From the NCBI GenBank assembly GCA_947095585.1, contig OX352761.1:18615277-18679276 (forward strand): a stretch of 64,000 nt of DNA. The letters run 5' to 3'. This DNA is from Nephrocerus scutellatus (taxonomy: Eukaryota; Arthropoda; Insecta; Diptera; Pipunculidae). Of the stretch, positions 45,900-58,559 are shown one piece after another. A program made the translations under genes and the position numbers. Below the pieces are notes generated by a model that ran no database searches, was not told the origin of the DNA, and saw nothing but the letters and a program-made list of their open reading frames with translations. Position 1 is the first letter of the stretch. Each line of letters starts with the position of its first letter.

Positions 45900-46265
45900 T
45901 ATTTTATCATCCAGTTTCACCTGTTGTGCATTCTATTGTAAAAATACGATTGAGACAATTTTTTTGCAATACATCTAATAACAATAGACTCCAGTTTACT
46001 AAGCAACAAAACATGATTAACGGTATCAAATGCCTTTTAAAAGTCAATGAATAAATATTAGGTCTTTCTGTTTTTATTAATCGATTTATACACTACTTGG
46101 AAAAAAACTTAGACAGAACATCATCAGTACTTTGACTATACCGAAACCCATACTCTTCCTGGCTCAAAAAGAATATACTTTCTAAAAAAAAATTGACAAG
46201 GCGATTTTTAGCAATCGTTTCCTGTACCTTTTTTTTCTTGGACTTATACCCTAGCCCATATGGCA
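45900..46265 (-). pseudogene. LINE reverse transcriptase fragment
   Basis: On the minus strand near 46060-45960 the sequence reads DF(K)KAFDTVNHVLLLSKLES, an RT block with the catalytic Asp, preceded by SQEEYGFRYSQSTDD-like residues near 46170-46130. Stops interrupt it. The clade cannot be fixed from this short piece, although KAFDTVNH is frequent in L2/CR1/RTEX-type elements. Confidence 0.55.
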
Positions 46266-46379
46266 GACACTGTAATCTGAAAATTCTAAGTCAGCGAATT
46301 ATCGAGGTTGCGAAAACGCGAAAGAAGGCGCAATACTATAAATAATTTTTATACTTGGACCCGAGCAATTAGCCCAAGA

Positions 46380-48545
46380 CCGCTAAGGAAATAATAAACA
46401 CAAGGCCATTAAGGGCAAACATAAAAATTGCACGAGAGAACGTCGCCTGGTCAAGTTCAACGGAAAGACCATCACTGTCGAGCGCTAGATCATACACACA
46501 AGTCGTCGCATCGAGCGAGAATAAAACAAAATCGGACATAACTAATACGGTCGCTCAAATATTTTCAGTAGTTCTAGAAAAACTTGAGGATCTTGGTTTG
46601 ATCAATTATGTTATATATGACAAATTGAGCAAACTCGACTTTAAACTACGTAAGACTTACAACAAAGCATGAATATAGAACAGAAGCATCGTTCGCCTCC
46701 TTGACTCATTTTGCAGAAATTTTATCATCGGTGATGTTTTAAACGCAATTTTTCAATTTTTGGGGTTAAAGATACAATTCCAGGAAAGGCAGACTTCTGT
46801 AAAAAGCCACAATGAAACGTAGCGTGGACTTCTTCTCAACGGGAAAGCCAACATATTGGCCAACCGAGAGAAATAAAAAGCATGAATTCGTCGACGTCTC
46901 TTTTGCAAGAGGAATTCCTAAATACCTCAAAAACGCCCAAACAAGTGTTATCATCTCTGCTCAGACTACTCAGCCGTAATTTTAAAGATTGGCGTAAGTA
47001 TAACAAAAAAATAACGACCTATGCAATAAACTAAAAAATGTGCTGCAAGATCTCAAAAATCGCGAGGTTTCTGATTACCCTGAAGTCCTAGCTGCGGATA
47101 AAACATCGCTGTGGAAAGCCAAGAAGTCCCATTACGCACTCGTCACCGATAAGGGAAGCTAACGGCGAATGGTCAAATGGAGATAAAGAGAAAGCGGATT
47201 TATTTGCCGAGCACTTAGAAGCAACGTTTAAGCCATTTGACGGACAATCGTTGGCCAAAGGTCCCAATACCAACGGAGAAAACGACAACGTTAACATCAT
47301 AGCCTCATCGCTGTCCGAACTATGAGAGAATAAGAAACTTACAAAATATACGGTATGACTTAATTACTGAAGAAATCTTGAAGAGTTGCCAAAAAAGCAT
47401 TAGTCAAACTGCTTTATGTTATAAATGCTTCTCTCAGACGTTTATATGTTCTGAGATAATGTAAATTTGCCGAAGTCATAATGGTTCTTAAACCGGGGAA
47501 ATGTCCGAACCACAAAAAATCATGCAGACATATCTCGCTACATCTAAGGTCTTTGAGAAGCTTCTTGTTAAACGATTAGAAAATATTATTGAAGAGGGAC
47601 GCTTGATTGCGGAATACCAGTTCGGTTTAAGGATCAAACATGCCACAGTTGATCAATTCTATCGAATAACGATTATTGAGATTGAAAAAAACCTTGTAGA
47701 GAAAAAGATATGTTCTAGCATTTTTCTAGACTTATCGCAAGCCTTCGATAAGATTTGACACAAAGGCCTGAAGTATAAGGTTTAGCTTATCTTACCGAAA
47801 AAATTGACTAGAATTTTGAAATCCTTACTTGGAAATAGGTCCTTTCATTTTAAATACGGTACTGAGTATTCGAAGTTCAAAGAAATTCACGACGTTCGCG
47901 GGTATTCTCACAACGGGTAAGACTGTGGAATCATCATCAGGAAACTCCAACGAGCTGTGCACAAAATATGCGAGCGAAGAAAGACATGGCGAATCGTTGT
48001 TAACGAGACCAAGTCAACACATATTTATTTTACCTACAGATAGGTGAATAATTATCCTCTATTAATCAACTCATATCTCATATGCAATACCATATGCAAA
48101 CGAGGCCACTTATCTAAGAATGGCTCTAGTCTCAAAGCAAAAGTGGAAGTCACACAATAAAAATAAGTGCGACGAACTCGAAATCAGGCTGAAAGAGATG
48201 TATTTGCTTATCGGATGATTTTCGAAACTAAGCATATATAATAACCCGTTTTGAACGTACGGTATACAGCTTTGAGATTATACCAAACCAAGCAATATAT
48301 CAATATTACAAACATTAAAAAAAAAACCTAAGAGAAATCGTGAAAGCTCTATGTACCATAGATAAGAAAGAGTGATATTCACAGAGATGAAAGAATTGCT
48401 ACCGTGAGGAACGAGGCAACAAACTTTGCTTGCAAACTTTGTTCTCGTCTTCACGTGCATTGCAATCATAAAATAGTCCGAACTTTGGACGAGACGGATC
48501 TTGTGTGCCGAGTACAAAGAACAAGACCGTTCGATCTAGCATAGT
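46380..48545 (+). mobile_element. Jockey-clade LINE, decayed (gag C terminus, endonuclease remnant, RT, C-terminal domain)
   Basis: Near 46480 a SLSSARSYTQVVASSE block and INYVIYDKLSKLDF resemble the end of a Jockey gag. The endonuclease is mostly deleted, and FSTGKPTYWPTERNKKHEFVDVSFARGI (46845-46930) is its C-terminal part. NGDKEKADLFAEHLEATFKPF (47180-47240) is the Jockey linker. RT 47501-47758 has SKVFEKLLVKRL, YQFGLRIKHATVDQ and FLDLSQAFDKI. After that come RLKEMYLLIG and SKLSIYNN (48190-48240) and RPFDLA near 48520-48540. The FADD region is deleted near 48030. Numerous stops are present. Confidence 0.78.
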
Positions 48546-48859
48546 AAGTGAAAACAGCATGTAATGCTGGATTCTATTAGGTATCTTCTCTGAAAGGCTG
48601 CCTACCTAACACGATGAACTACAGAAGCGTAAACTATTTGCTAAGGAAGCTTAATTAGATTAGAATTAAAATTAGAGGATTGTATCTCCTACTACTATGA
48701 GCATGCTCGTCCGGTTTTCATAGTGCCTCTCTGATGGCTGAGGTTTAGCACGTAGGCATACTCGTATATCGGCTGTCATTGTCAGAATCAGTTCTATGAA
48801 TCGGGCATTACCAATGGCACGGGACATTGGTATCTTTGGAAAATTTCTGCACCTCAAAG
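48546..48859. other. Spacer, no gene recognised
   Basis: No recognisable motif. The last part may already belong to the 5' end of the next LINE. Confidence 0.35.
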
Positions 48860-51700
48860 CGCATCCGAAAAAAACAACCGATTTTTATGAGGGAGAAACC
48901 CCTTCAGTCCAGACGGATACAATATCCACAGGGTCGACAAAAGCAGTGATTGCTCTGGGACGGCGGTCCTTATCAGGAACACTATGGCAGGCGAAAAGGT
49001 GCAAATCAGTGATTTGCGTAGCATGGAATCAACAGCTGTCAGCATCAAAGTCAACGAGGTTGAGACCTTGTTGATATTATCAGTGTACAATAACTTTAGT
49101 GCAACGAGGGAAAACATTCAACGGGATCTGCAAACTGTCTGCGGCATCTCCTCTGGGCACACATACTGCGTTGTTGGAGGGGATTTTAACGCTAGGCACA
49201 CCCGATGGCAAGATGAAGTGTGCAACAATCAAAGAAAGGCCATTGCAGATTGGCTGGATTCAAATCCTCAGCAGCATTCCATGGCTGTTGTTTCACAGCC
49301 CCGGAAGACATATCCTCGGACAACATCCAAGCTGGATTTCTTCTTGGCAACGACAAATTTCGTCAACATTATGCCAGAATTAAGGAATTATTCATGTTTT
49401 GCACATGGTAGTGATTCGGATCCTTTGTCCATAGAGCTTCGAGTGAGGTTGAATCAGCGAATTGTGCAAGTTACCCCATCAACTTTACGAAAATAAACTG
49501 GAAGCGGTTTAGATCAGAAGTCGAAGCTGGACTACAAATTTTAGCGGCATGTAGAAATCTGGAGAATAATGAATTTGATGATGCTTTCAGAAATTTCGAG
49601 ACTTCAGTGAACACAGCCATAGATGGGCAGAAAACTGTTCGCTATAGCAGGGATCGGTTTCAACATCTACCTGAGAATATTCGGGCAATCTATGCTCACA
49701 AGCAAAGGCTAAGGAAACGCCTTCAGAAGATCTTCAACAAGACTCTAAACACAGTTAATGACGAATATCAGTCTGTATTTTCGCAACTGCGTTGTACAGT
49801 AATCATGCTTCGTCAAGCAGTGCGAAGTTACCAGGAAGATGAACTGACCAAACGACTTCAGAACATCAAACCAGGCCCAGATGCTTTTAAAAAGCTGAAT
49901 TCTATGATCGGAAAACGTATTTCCATTTCAGAAAGTATCACGTTTGTAGAGCAAGTAGCATTTAGTCCTGTTGAAAAAGCCGAAGCCTTTGCTTGTCATT
50001 TCGAAAGGAGCTTTACGGAACGACCACAAAATCTTCTTCCAGATTTCGTAGAGCAGGTTGAAAGTCTTGTGGAAGACACCACTTCCCCAAGAAAATTTGA
50101 AGTGCAATTCAGCAAAGATAATCCCGCAAACGCACCCGTAGACGTGGATATGTTTGTCGGGACAGCTGTTGTCAGTTATTTAATTATAAGTGGAAACTCA
50201 AAAAATCATCGGGCACTGACGGGATTTCAAATTTTCTGCTTAAAAAGCTACCGGGTATGGCAATTTTGATGTTAACCATCATATTCAACAATTGCCATAA
50301 CAATGGATACTTTCCAGACAACTGGAAGGTAGCCAAAGTAATACAAGTACCGAAGAAAACCGACCGCTCCAGTGTAACTGGTTACCACCCCATAGCTCTA
50401 CTGTGTTGTATCAGTAAATTATTGGAGTCTTTGATCCGTAAAAAGATCAATGCGTATTGCACGGAAAGAAATATAGTTCCTTCCTTACAGTTCGGCTTTC
50501 GAGAAAAGCACTCTACGCTGTTCCGTCTGATGAAGCTTCACAGTAACGTCACTCGAGGAATGAATGTCAAAAGTAGTAGTACAGTAGCCTGTTTGTTAGA
50601 CATCGGAAAAGCTTTCGATAGCGTCTGGATAAACGGGATTCTTCGATTTGGTTTCCCCAATTATATTGTGAAAATAATTAAAAATTTTCTTTTTTTTTTG
50701 TACAGGTGTATGGCAGCCCAACGACAAGGAAATGGATTAAAACTGGAGTTGCCCAAGGCTCCAGACTTGGACCAGTCTTATTTAGCATCTTCATGTCGGA
50801 TCAACCCACCAATACAGCCGGAAGAAGGACCATGCTTTTCGCGGATGACCTCATCACGTATGCCGTTTCCCGCTCTCCTTAGATAGCTGCCCGAAGAGTG
50901 GAGGAAAACCTCCGATATCTTTGGGAGTACTTCAATGAAATGGGGACTGAAGATCAACGTCAACAAAACGAAACTCATCTGCTTCCAAATACCAGCAACC
51001 GAAACTAGGATAAGAAAAATTGCAAGCCGGTGCAGAGCCTTAAAAATCACCCTTCCGGATAGCACGATAATAAACACCAAGTCAGAGAGAATCAACTTTA
51101 CTGAGAGGCTCAAGTTTAACTCTCACATCGATAAAACATTGAAAAAATCGAACTACGCTCTTCATTTGGTGCACCCGCTACTAAGAAGACGAAACGGACT
51201 CTCCAACAACGCCAGCCTGCTCATCTACAAGCAGCTAATCAGGCCATTGATAACCTATGGCTATCCCATATGGTTCACCGTCTCACCAACAACGATGAAG
51301 AAGATCTCCCTATTTGAAAGGAAGGTACTAAGGATCTGAACAGGACCTTGGAGGGTGCCAAATAGCTATAAGATTGTGTCGATTGCAAGACTTTACGAAG
51401 CAGCAGGTCTGCTGCCAATAACCGACTACTTGTTCCAAATGGCGAGGAAATTCGTCGACGGATTGGAAACTCATCCAAGTCCTGAGATGCAAGGACTGAG
51501 AAGCGAAGAAATCGAGCCAAGTCACCGGTACATACACATCCGAGGATTCACAGATGCTAGATTTGACGACATCATTAATAATCAAGACGTCTCCTTCTAC
51601 GAGAAGGCCACCAATCAACATAAAAGAGGCTGAAGATCGCCCTGTTTACACCCCCTCTAATATTTTTTTAATTTTTATTTTATTTTAATTTCATATTTTT
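48860..51700 (+). mobile_element. Jockey-like LINE (family J2), copy 2, better preserved
   Basis: Endonuclease 48984-49496: MAGEKVQISDLRSM, YNNFSATRENIQRDLQ, VVGGDFNARHTRW with an intact GDFN box, KLDFFLATTNF and HGSDSDPL (SDH box damaged). Linker 49607-50269, then RT 50257-50886 with KVIQVPKKTDRSSVTGYHPIALL, YGFR-like FGFREKHSTLFRLMKLH and LLDIGKAFDSVW. Then out of frame the VAQGSRLGPVLF and FADDLITYA boxes appear near 50740-50860. C-terminal domain 50935-51339 and 51355-51633 has NVNKTKLICFQ, HPLLRRRNGLS and ISLFERKVLRI; it ends NQHKRG. Frameshifts lie near 49480, 50240, 50745 and 50880, and a stop follows KVLRI. Confidence 0.87.
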
Positions 51701-53099
51701 TTATTTTCTATAGGAAATGAGGAATAAATTATATTCCAAGTGATTGTTATTATGTTAGTTAGAAGGCAACCAAAGCCTGACGTCCTTATTGCTCAAGTTC
51801 ATTTAGTCTTCTTAAATAACTACCGAAGAAATAATAAAGGATTTTCTATATAAGGAAATAAATTACGACAATATAATCTACGTCTAACCAATAAACAAAA
51901 AGGAAAACATTTAAAAGAAATACGAAATTCTTTAATTAAAGCTAAGAATAAATATTGCTTCCTGTTGAAAATTTGAATGTTGGTAGTGCGTGCAGCGTGA
52001 CCAACTAAGAACAACATGTAGTTAAGATTGTGTAACGTTTTTTCAACCAATTCTTTACAGTATCGGAGTTGTGCTGCTTTATTTATAATTAAAAAATTGG
52101 TTCAAAAAAAAAAGATGGATTGTAAAACGGTTGCTTTTGGGTATCAAGGAACTCATAATTTCATTGGAATAAGAAGCCATTAAGGACCTCGTTCATGCAT
52201 TAAATCGATTTAAATTTAATAAAGAGCAAACATACTCCTTCTCCATTTGCCACCAGCCGTCTAATTTGTATGGCAAACGGTTACTTTTTAAAAGTATAAT
52301 TTACAACTGACATTTGGAAAGAAAGTGCTGCATACAACAATCATTTTCTTAGACATTTTACGCTTGAAGTCGTATCTTTGTAATTCAACTCAAAGTTAAC
52401 TATAGTTATAATAATTACATAATGATGTTTCCCAGGATTGTGCACCGATGAATGTATATTCTTATTGTCATGATTAACGGAAAAATACAGTCCTTTAATT
52501 AAAAAAACACCCATGTTTTTACTGAACACTATTCAATTTCTTATATAAATAAATTATCAAAAGAAGAATATCGAAAGCAACAAAAGAAGCAAAGTTATAG
52601 AATTATGCTTCCCTGCGTAATATTGAAAAGAGGATTAGGTATAAGTTTTCTGTACAGGTGGAATATAAAAAAAAACACCCTCGCCATTCAACAATAGAGA
52701 GTTGTCTCTGTGAGTTCCATAGAAGGACAGGACAATTACTTGTCTTATGCACAATTCTATACCTAAGCAGTGGATTCTATTCTGATTGTTATTTTTATAT
52801 CATTGCTCAGAATGCAGGTGTCAATTTTGAGATTTTCCCATGAAACTCTCAATGCATTGGTGGTTCAGCTGTTGCAGATTTTATATTTCGGGCAAAATTT
52901 CTCATGCACGGCGTTAGAGAGAATTATTATTTGCAAATCTGTCTCAATATTTGCCATTTCAAGGAAAATAAATCTGATTCTTTTCTTATCTTATGGACAA
53001 CTTTTAGCCAATGTTATACATCTGGTGGGCTATGCCATTCTTACAAAAAAATTTGTCTTTTCCCCGCTGCTTTTTTGTAAAAATCGGCTTTTCTAACAT
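51701..53099. other. Intergenic, AT-rich; one unassigned hydrophobic frame at 52770-53096
   Basis: Nothing identifiable at 51701-52640. At 52770-53096 (plus) a 108-codon frame is rich in hydrophobic residues with a possible membrane segment (LVVQLLQILYFG; LILFLSYGQLLANVIHLVGY). It has no recognised family, no splice context was evident, and the composition is that of AT-rich DNA, so I do not call it a gene. Confidence 0.4.
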
Positions 53100-55830
53100 C
53101 AGCCCTTCTACGAGCAATGCCGATGATACGACATCAAGTTTGTGTTAGTAGATTTTAATGACGAAATAGGGAAAGAGGACATCTTTGGTAATACACTCGG
53201 AAACACACAGAATACACGGTATCACTTCTGGAAATGGAGGAAGGTTGATTGAAGTAATGTTGCTATAGCATCAACCACCAGGATTTGCGATGGACAGGAA
53301 ATGGTGTCTTACAAAAATCAGAATATGACATATATCACAGCTGTCATGCAAGACATCATGTCCCAAAGCCGTTATCGGCTTTCAAGCAATAAATGAATAT
53401 AAGCCTTATAAACGTTCACGCACCTACAGAGGATTCCCCAGATGATGAAAAAGAAGAATTCTTTGAATCAGTCGAACGGGAACTCCATGCCTGCCTCAGT
53501 GTGATGTAAAAATCATTCTGGGGGATATGAATGCTAAAAATGGTAGGAAGCCAATATTTAGGCAGTACATTGGCACCGATAGCTTACACGAGAACACTTA
53601 TGACAATGGACAACGAGTCATAGAGATGGAGGCAAGAAATAATTTGGACGTTGCGAGTACAAGGTTTGCGCGTAAAACTAATCACAAAAACACCTGGGTA
53701 TCTCCCGATGGAGCCACTCGCAACCAGATAGAACATGTGTTGATAGACTGTCGCCACAACCTGATGATGAACCTGATGACGGCATGAACCTACCGAGGTG
53801 CCAACGTCGACTCGGACCACCATCTTGTTGGTATGGTGCGAATCAGATTCGAGTCAACACGGCTGCCCTTCGCAATGAAGAGACCAGAAACAACTACGGT
53901 CAAGCGATAGGACTCGCCCTAAATGCAGGGAGAGTAAGTCCTGGGGCTGAGATGTCGGGCGTAGAAGAGAAATGGACACGCCTTAAGAATACTGTCATTA
54001 GTACTGCTGACTCCATCTTAGGCAGTAGTCGTAGAGATCGAAACGACTGGTTCGATGACGAATGTAAGCTAGCGACTGAACGTAAGAATGTTGCGTACCG
54101 AGCAACGCAACAATCTCATAGAACGCGGGCACGCGAAGATGAATATAAAGAGCTCAGATGATATGAAAAAACAGTTCACCGGTGAAAGAAAGCAGCCTGT
54201 GAGAAGAATCTCGTCTGTTAACTGGGAACGTACAGAAAGCCAGGACCGCACCAGGCGCGGAAGTTTTACCAAAGGGTCCGCGGTATGACGCAATATATAC
54301 CGCGATACACATGCTGCAAAGACAAAGAGGGTAATCTGATCGCCGATCTTAAAGGCATCTTAGAACGATGGGAAGAGCAGTTTCATGAGTTGCTAAATGG
54401 CCAGCTAACTGAGGAATTGGAGGCTCCACCAATGACTGAAGATCATATTATGCTGCCGCCGCCAAGCATAGACGAAATTAGCAGAGCGATAAATCGGCTC
54501 AAAAATAATAAGGCATCTTATGGGATCCCAACGGCACTGATAAAAATAGGACCAAGCAATTCATGAAATAATAGTACATAAGAAGGTAGACATAACAAAA
54601 TGCATCAATTATCGTGGTAAACGTTGTTGAGTACCGCGTATAAGATTTTCTCCTTCTCCTTCAAGACAGGATAGCCCCATACGCTAAAGTCATCATTGGT
54701 CCATACCAGTGTGGCTTCATACCAGGCAAATCAACAACTGATCAGATTTGCACCCTTAGGCAGGTAATGAAAAAGTTTCTAGAGTTTCAAAACTCACTAC
54801 ACCATATTTTTATAGACTTTAAAGCCGCCTATGATAGCAAAGCCAGAGTAGAATTTTATAAAGCCATGAGAGAATTCGGCATCATAAATAAACTGACACG
54901 ACTATGTTGGTTGACCATGACCTATGTTATAAGCCAAGTAAAAATATCCGGATCACTATCAAGCCCATTCAATATCTATAACGGGCCCGAAAAGGGGATG
55001 GACTGGCCTGCGTCCTATTCAACCTGGTATTGGAGAAAGTGATCCGAGACTCTGACGTACCGGCGAGAGGAACAATCCTCTATAAGTCCATTCAGATACT
55101 GGCTTACGCGGACGATATTGACATCGTTGGTAGAAACCGAAGAGCTGTACAGGAAGCTTTCATCCAGATCGAGCAGGCGGCGCGAAATCTGGGGCTGCAC
55201 ATAAATGAGAGCAAAAGAAGTACATGGTGGCCACGTCTGCGACTAGAAGTCTAACATTGGTCACCCAATTCAAATAGTGGAGCGCGAATTTAAAGAGGTG
55301 CAATCCTTTACCTATCTCAGGTCAACTGTAGCAGCCGATAACAGCATGGAACCAGAATTACGTGCACGGTTGCTTAAAGCCAACAAAGCCTACTATAGCC
55401 TTTTAAGACTCTTCAAATGCAGGAACTTAACCATAACATCCAAGCTGCTGGTATATAAGACAATGGTCATACCATACCATATAGCAAAAAGCATTCTGAC
55501 CTCTTAGCCGCGTTCGAGATAAAAGTCTTTCGGATAATTTTTGGCCCCGTATGTGAGAATGGACGATTCCGAAGACTCTATAATGATGAGATCTACGATC
55601 GTTACCGCGATGTCGACATCGTGAAGAAAATTAAGCATGAGCGAAGAGGATCCTGCTCGGAAAGTCCTTTGCAGTAGGATTTATGGAACACTACAGCGAG
55701 TCCGACCAAGCCTACGATGGAAGGATGGCGTAGAACTGGATGACATCGGCTCGAAATCGGGACCGGTGGAGAGACTTTTTGCGGGAGGCCAGGACCGGAC
55801 CCCGGTTGTAGAGCCAAATACGATGATGAT
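53100..55830 (+). mobile_element. RTE-like LINE (family RTE-a), copy 3, fullest copy
   Basis: Endonuclease pieces: KFVLVDFNDEIGKED near 53135, HAPTEDSPDDEKEEFFESVEREL near 53415-53490, then 53527-53787 with MNAKNGRKPIFRQYIGTDSLHENT, NGQRVIEMEA, TWVSPDGATRNQIEHVLIDCRHN. Linker 53784-54161 (SPGAEMSGVEEKW). RT: IADLKGILERWEEQFHELLNGQL (54340-54410), then FLEFQNSLHHIFIDFKAAYDS (54780-54840), AMREFGIINKLTRLCWLTMTYV, SSPFNIYN, and ILAYADDIDIVGRNRRAVQEAFIQIE (55097-55175) with an intact catalytic box. C-terminal 55277-55507 (VQSFTYLRSTVA, LLRLFKCRNLT) and SEEDPARKVLCSRIYG (55637-55690). Frame breaks and small deletions are present throughout. Confidence 0.85.
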
Positions 55831-57548
55831 GACATATTATATACTTATGTGGTGTGTGTATACTTTAAAAAAGCTCTGTTTGATTTAACAATTTTAGATC
55901 ATCGCGATTTTACTCCAAATGCAGCTAACGAAAATTTTTTTCACAAATTGCAATTTGGAAAATAAAAGACTTAAGTAACGAACTTGTTTAGATGACAATA
56001 ATTTATTTATTGAGTTAGCGCTATAGTACGGATTGAATCCAGACATAAATTTTAATGCGTTTTCAGCTATTAATATCTTAAGCTTATTGTCTCCTTATGC
56101 GGGCACCCTTCACTTGTCGGCGCTTTTTCTTCTGGGACAACTTCCCAAATGATCACAGCGCACTTTCTTGAAATTTCGATGTAACTGCACGGCGCATACC
56201 TAAGTACTTTAAAACCTCGGAGAGCTTAGACTAACTATCGTCTAAAAACATTCGCTCGAAATATAGTTCGAGACGCATTCAAAGTTCTGGCTGTAACGCT
56301 AAAGAGAAGGACTAATGTCTTTATGGCATTGTATAAGCTTTCCTTACTAGATCTAGAGATCGAAGGCTTTGCTTTATTCAATTGCTCTTTTATTCCATGG
56401 ATTCCAAGGAGCGATAATTTTACCAATTGCCTTTTTATTCAAAGGAAACAGCGATTGGAATCGGCACAAATGTTACATGGGAGTCGAGATATACACCCCA
56501 AAGGTTATTTCTGTCTGTTATGACATTTTATACAATTCATTGTAATTGGGTTTCCCTAATGCCCAAATTATTTAAGTCATTTCGCCTTTTACTATTTCAC
56601 CGATGAATAGCTTATGTCAAGAAAATTATGTGTTCAAGTTCCTTTTATAGTTGTATGATGTTGAAAATTTGACACTGAAAAAGACAGCGTCTCACCTTGT
56701 ATTATACTTTATTGACATCGAGGGCGTTTGACGAAGCAGCTATAATTCCACGGGGAGCACAGTAGAACAAAATTAGAAGGGAGGTACGTATAGTTGGATT
56801 CTCTATGCATGCGTGTTGGGAATAGTAGAAAAGGTGGTAAGCTTCGATATTGATCGATTGTCCTCCAGGATTTGACACGGGATGCACATTTGTTCAAATG
56901 TGGACTGTTCTGGCCTTGATCCACACTGATATGCGAAAAACTGGTTTCATGATTGCAAGCCCGAAGGACAAAGCTTTTATTCAGAGGACATGAAAATTTT
57001 TTCAGTGAACGTGTGTACATTTGTACGTTTGAACGTTTGTTTGCCGTGTCGTATATCTCGACTACTGCCAGTTAAAATTTGATGGGACTTTTTTTAAAAC
57101 CATTGGTTAGCGCTCGGCTTTTATTGCGATTCATTCATAGGGGTTACTGCCCCTCAGAAAACTGAAAAAGGATACTCAATCTACGCATCGCTATCGATTT
57201 TTTAAGCCTCTACGTTTGCAAAGTAAAATGTGGTTATTTCAGTTTATTTCAGATATCGCTTATGACTGAATGACCTATTGCTTATGAATGAAAGACCTAC
57301 ATTTAACATTGCATACTATTAGGCTTCTAAGATAAATTAACTGAAATACACCTAAATATACATACAAGGGTATGTATGTTAATAAAGGGGTTTTTTTTTA
57401 AATTAAAGAAAGTTTTAAAAAAAAGGTGCGTGCCAGCTCCGACGCACGTTTGGAGTTTACTCAATAAGAACGATATTTTTGACATATATACAATACGCAA
57501 AAGGGGGTAAATAAAAGATTCTCTTATAATACTGAAAGCATATATATA
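55831..57548. other. Intergenic, no gene recognised
   Basis: No frame here carries a recognisable domain; the longest (56709-57020, minus, 103 codons) has no known motif and no support. Sequence near 57400-57425 has an A/T microsatellite-like run. Confidence 0.45.
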
Positions 57549-58496
57549 ACGGGTGTTTCAACAGGTGCGCTTCAACTTTTCTCCGATAGGGACAGCGAAC
57601 GACGCCATATTTTTTATTGTTCTTTTATCATTTGAAAACCTCATTAGCATACATTTTACCATGAAATGCTACACATGTGAACAGCGATTGCAAATCGTGC
57701 AAATTTTTTATCAAAATAATCGTTCTGTTGCCGCTACTTTAAGAGCAGATTTTCACCGAAAAATCATCTTCAGCGATGAGGCTCACTTTTGGTTAGAAGG
57801 ATTTGTCAACAAGCAAAATATGCGTTACTGGGCAGAAAGCAACCCACACGTGATTCATGAGGCACCGTTGCATCCCGAAAAAGTCACTGTTTGATGCGGA
57901 TTACATGCCGGCGGCGTCATTGGGCCATATTTTTTCATCGACGATAACGATCGCCACGTTACTGTTAATGGAAATTCGGTACCGCGATATGATAAATGAT
58001 TTTTTTTGGCCGCAATTGAATGGAATGGACTTGGACGACATGTGGTTTCAGCAGGACGGGGCCACATGCCACACAGCACACGATACAATCGCGTTATTGA
58101 AGACTAAGTTCGATGAGCGTGTTATTTTGCGAAATGGGCCCGTCCAGTGGCCGCCGCGCTCGTGTGATTTGACACCTCTAGATTATTCTCTTTGGGGTTA
58201 TGTGAAGTCATTGGTCTATGCCAATAAGCCGGCGACTTTGCAAGAGCTCAGAGCCAATATTGAACGTGAAATTGCTGGAATTTCGGCCGATTTATGCGAA
58301 AGAGTGGTCGAAAATTGGGTTCAAAGATTGGACTTCGTAAAACGTGCACGAGGTGGTCATGCAAAAGAAATCGAGTTTCATACTTAAATGTATCATATGT
58401 ATATGTTCAAATTCGTTAATAAAGTTAGTTCAAAAGTCGAACAGTTTGTGTTTTATTAAAAAAAAAAAGTTGAAGTGCTCTTATTGAAAAACCCTG
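57549..58496 (+). mobile_element. mariner, rosa-type (DD41D), copy 2, with full catalytic core but broken frame
   Basis: TA flanks both ends (57547-57548, 58497-58498), and the termini are about 30-bp imperfect inverted repeats (ACGGGTGTTTCAACAGGTGC against AAGTGCTCTTATTGAAAAAC and CCT). Coding parts: 57661-57894 begins CYTCEQRLQIVQIFYQ, jumps over the helix-turn-helix region, then has IFSDEAHFWLEGFVNK with the first Asp. 57857-58387 carries FQQDGATCHTA (second Asp) and CDLTPLDYSLWGYVKS. The third Asp, in PLDY, is 41 residues after the second, i.e. DD41D. A Trp-to-stop change at 57892 and a frameshift near 57985 inactivate it. Confidence 0.9.
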
Positions 58497-58559
58497 TACT
58501 TTACATAAAAATATATTACTTATATTACATAAATACATTGTTAATAGGAAGATTGATTT

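Noticed and set aside
52770..53096. Possible chemoreceptor-like membrane protein
   Set aside because: Only hydrophobic AT-rich residues; no conserved receptor motif, no clear exon partners.
56709..57020. 103-codon minus-strand frame as a host gene
   Set aside because: No recognisable motif, no splice or promoter context; compatible with chance.
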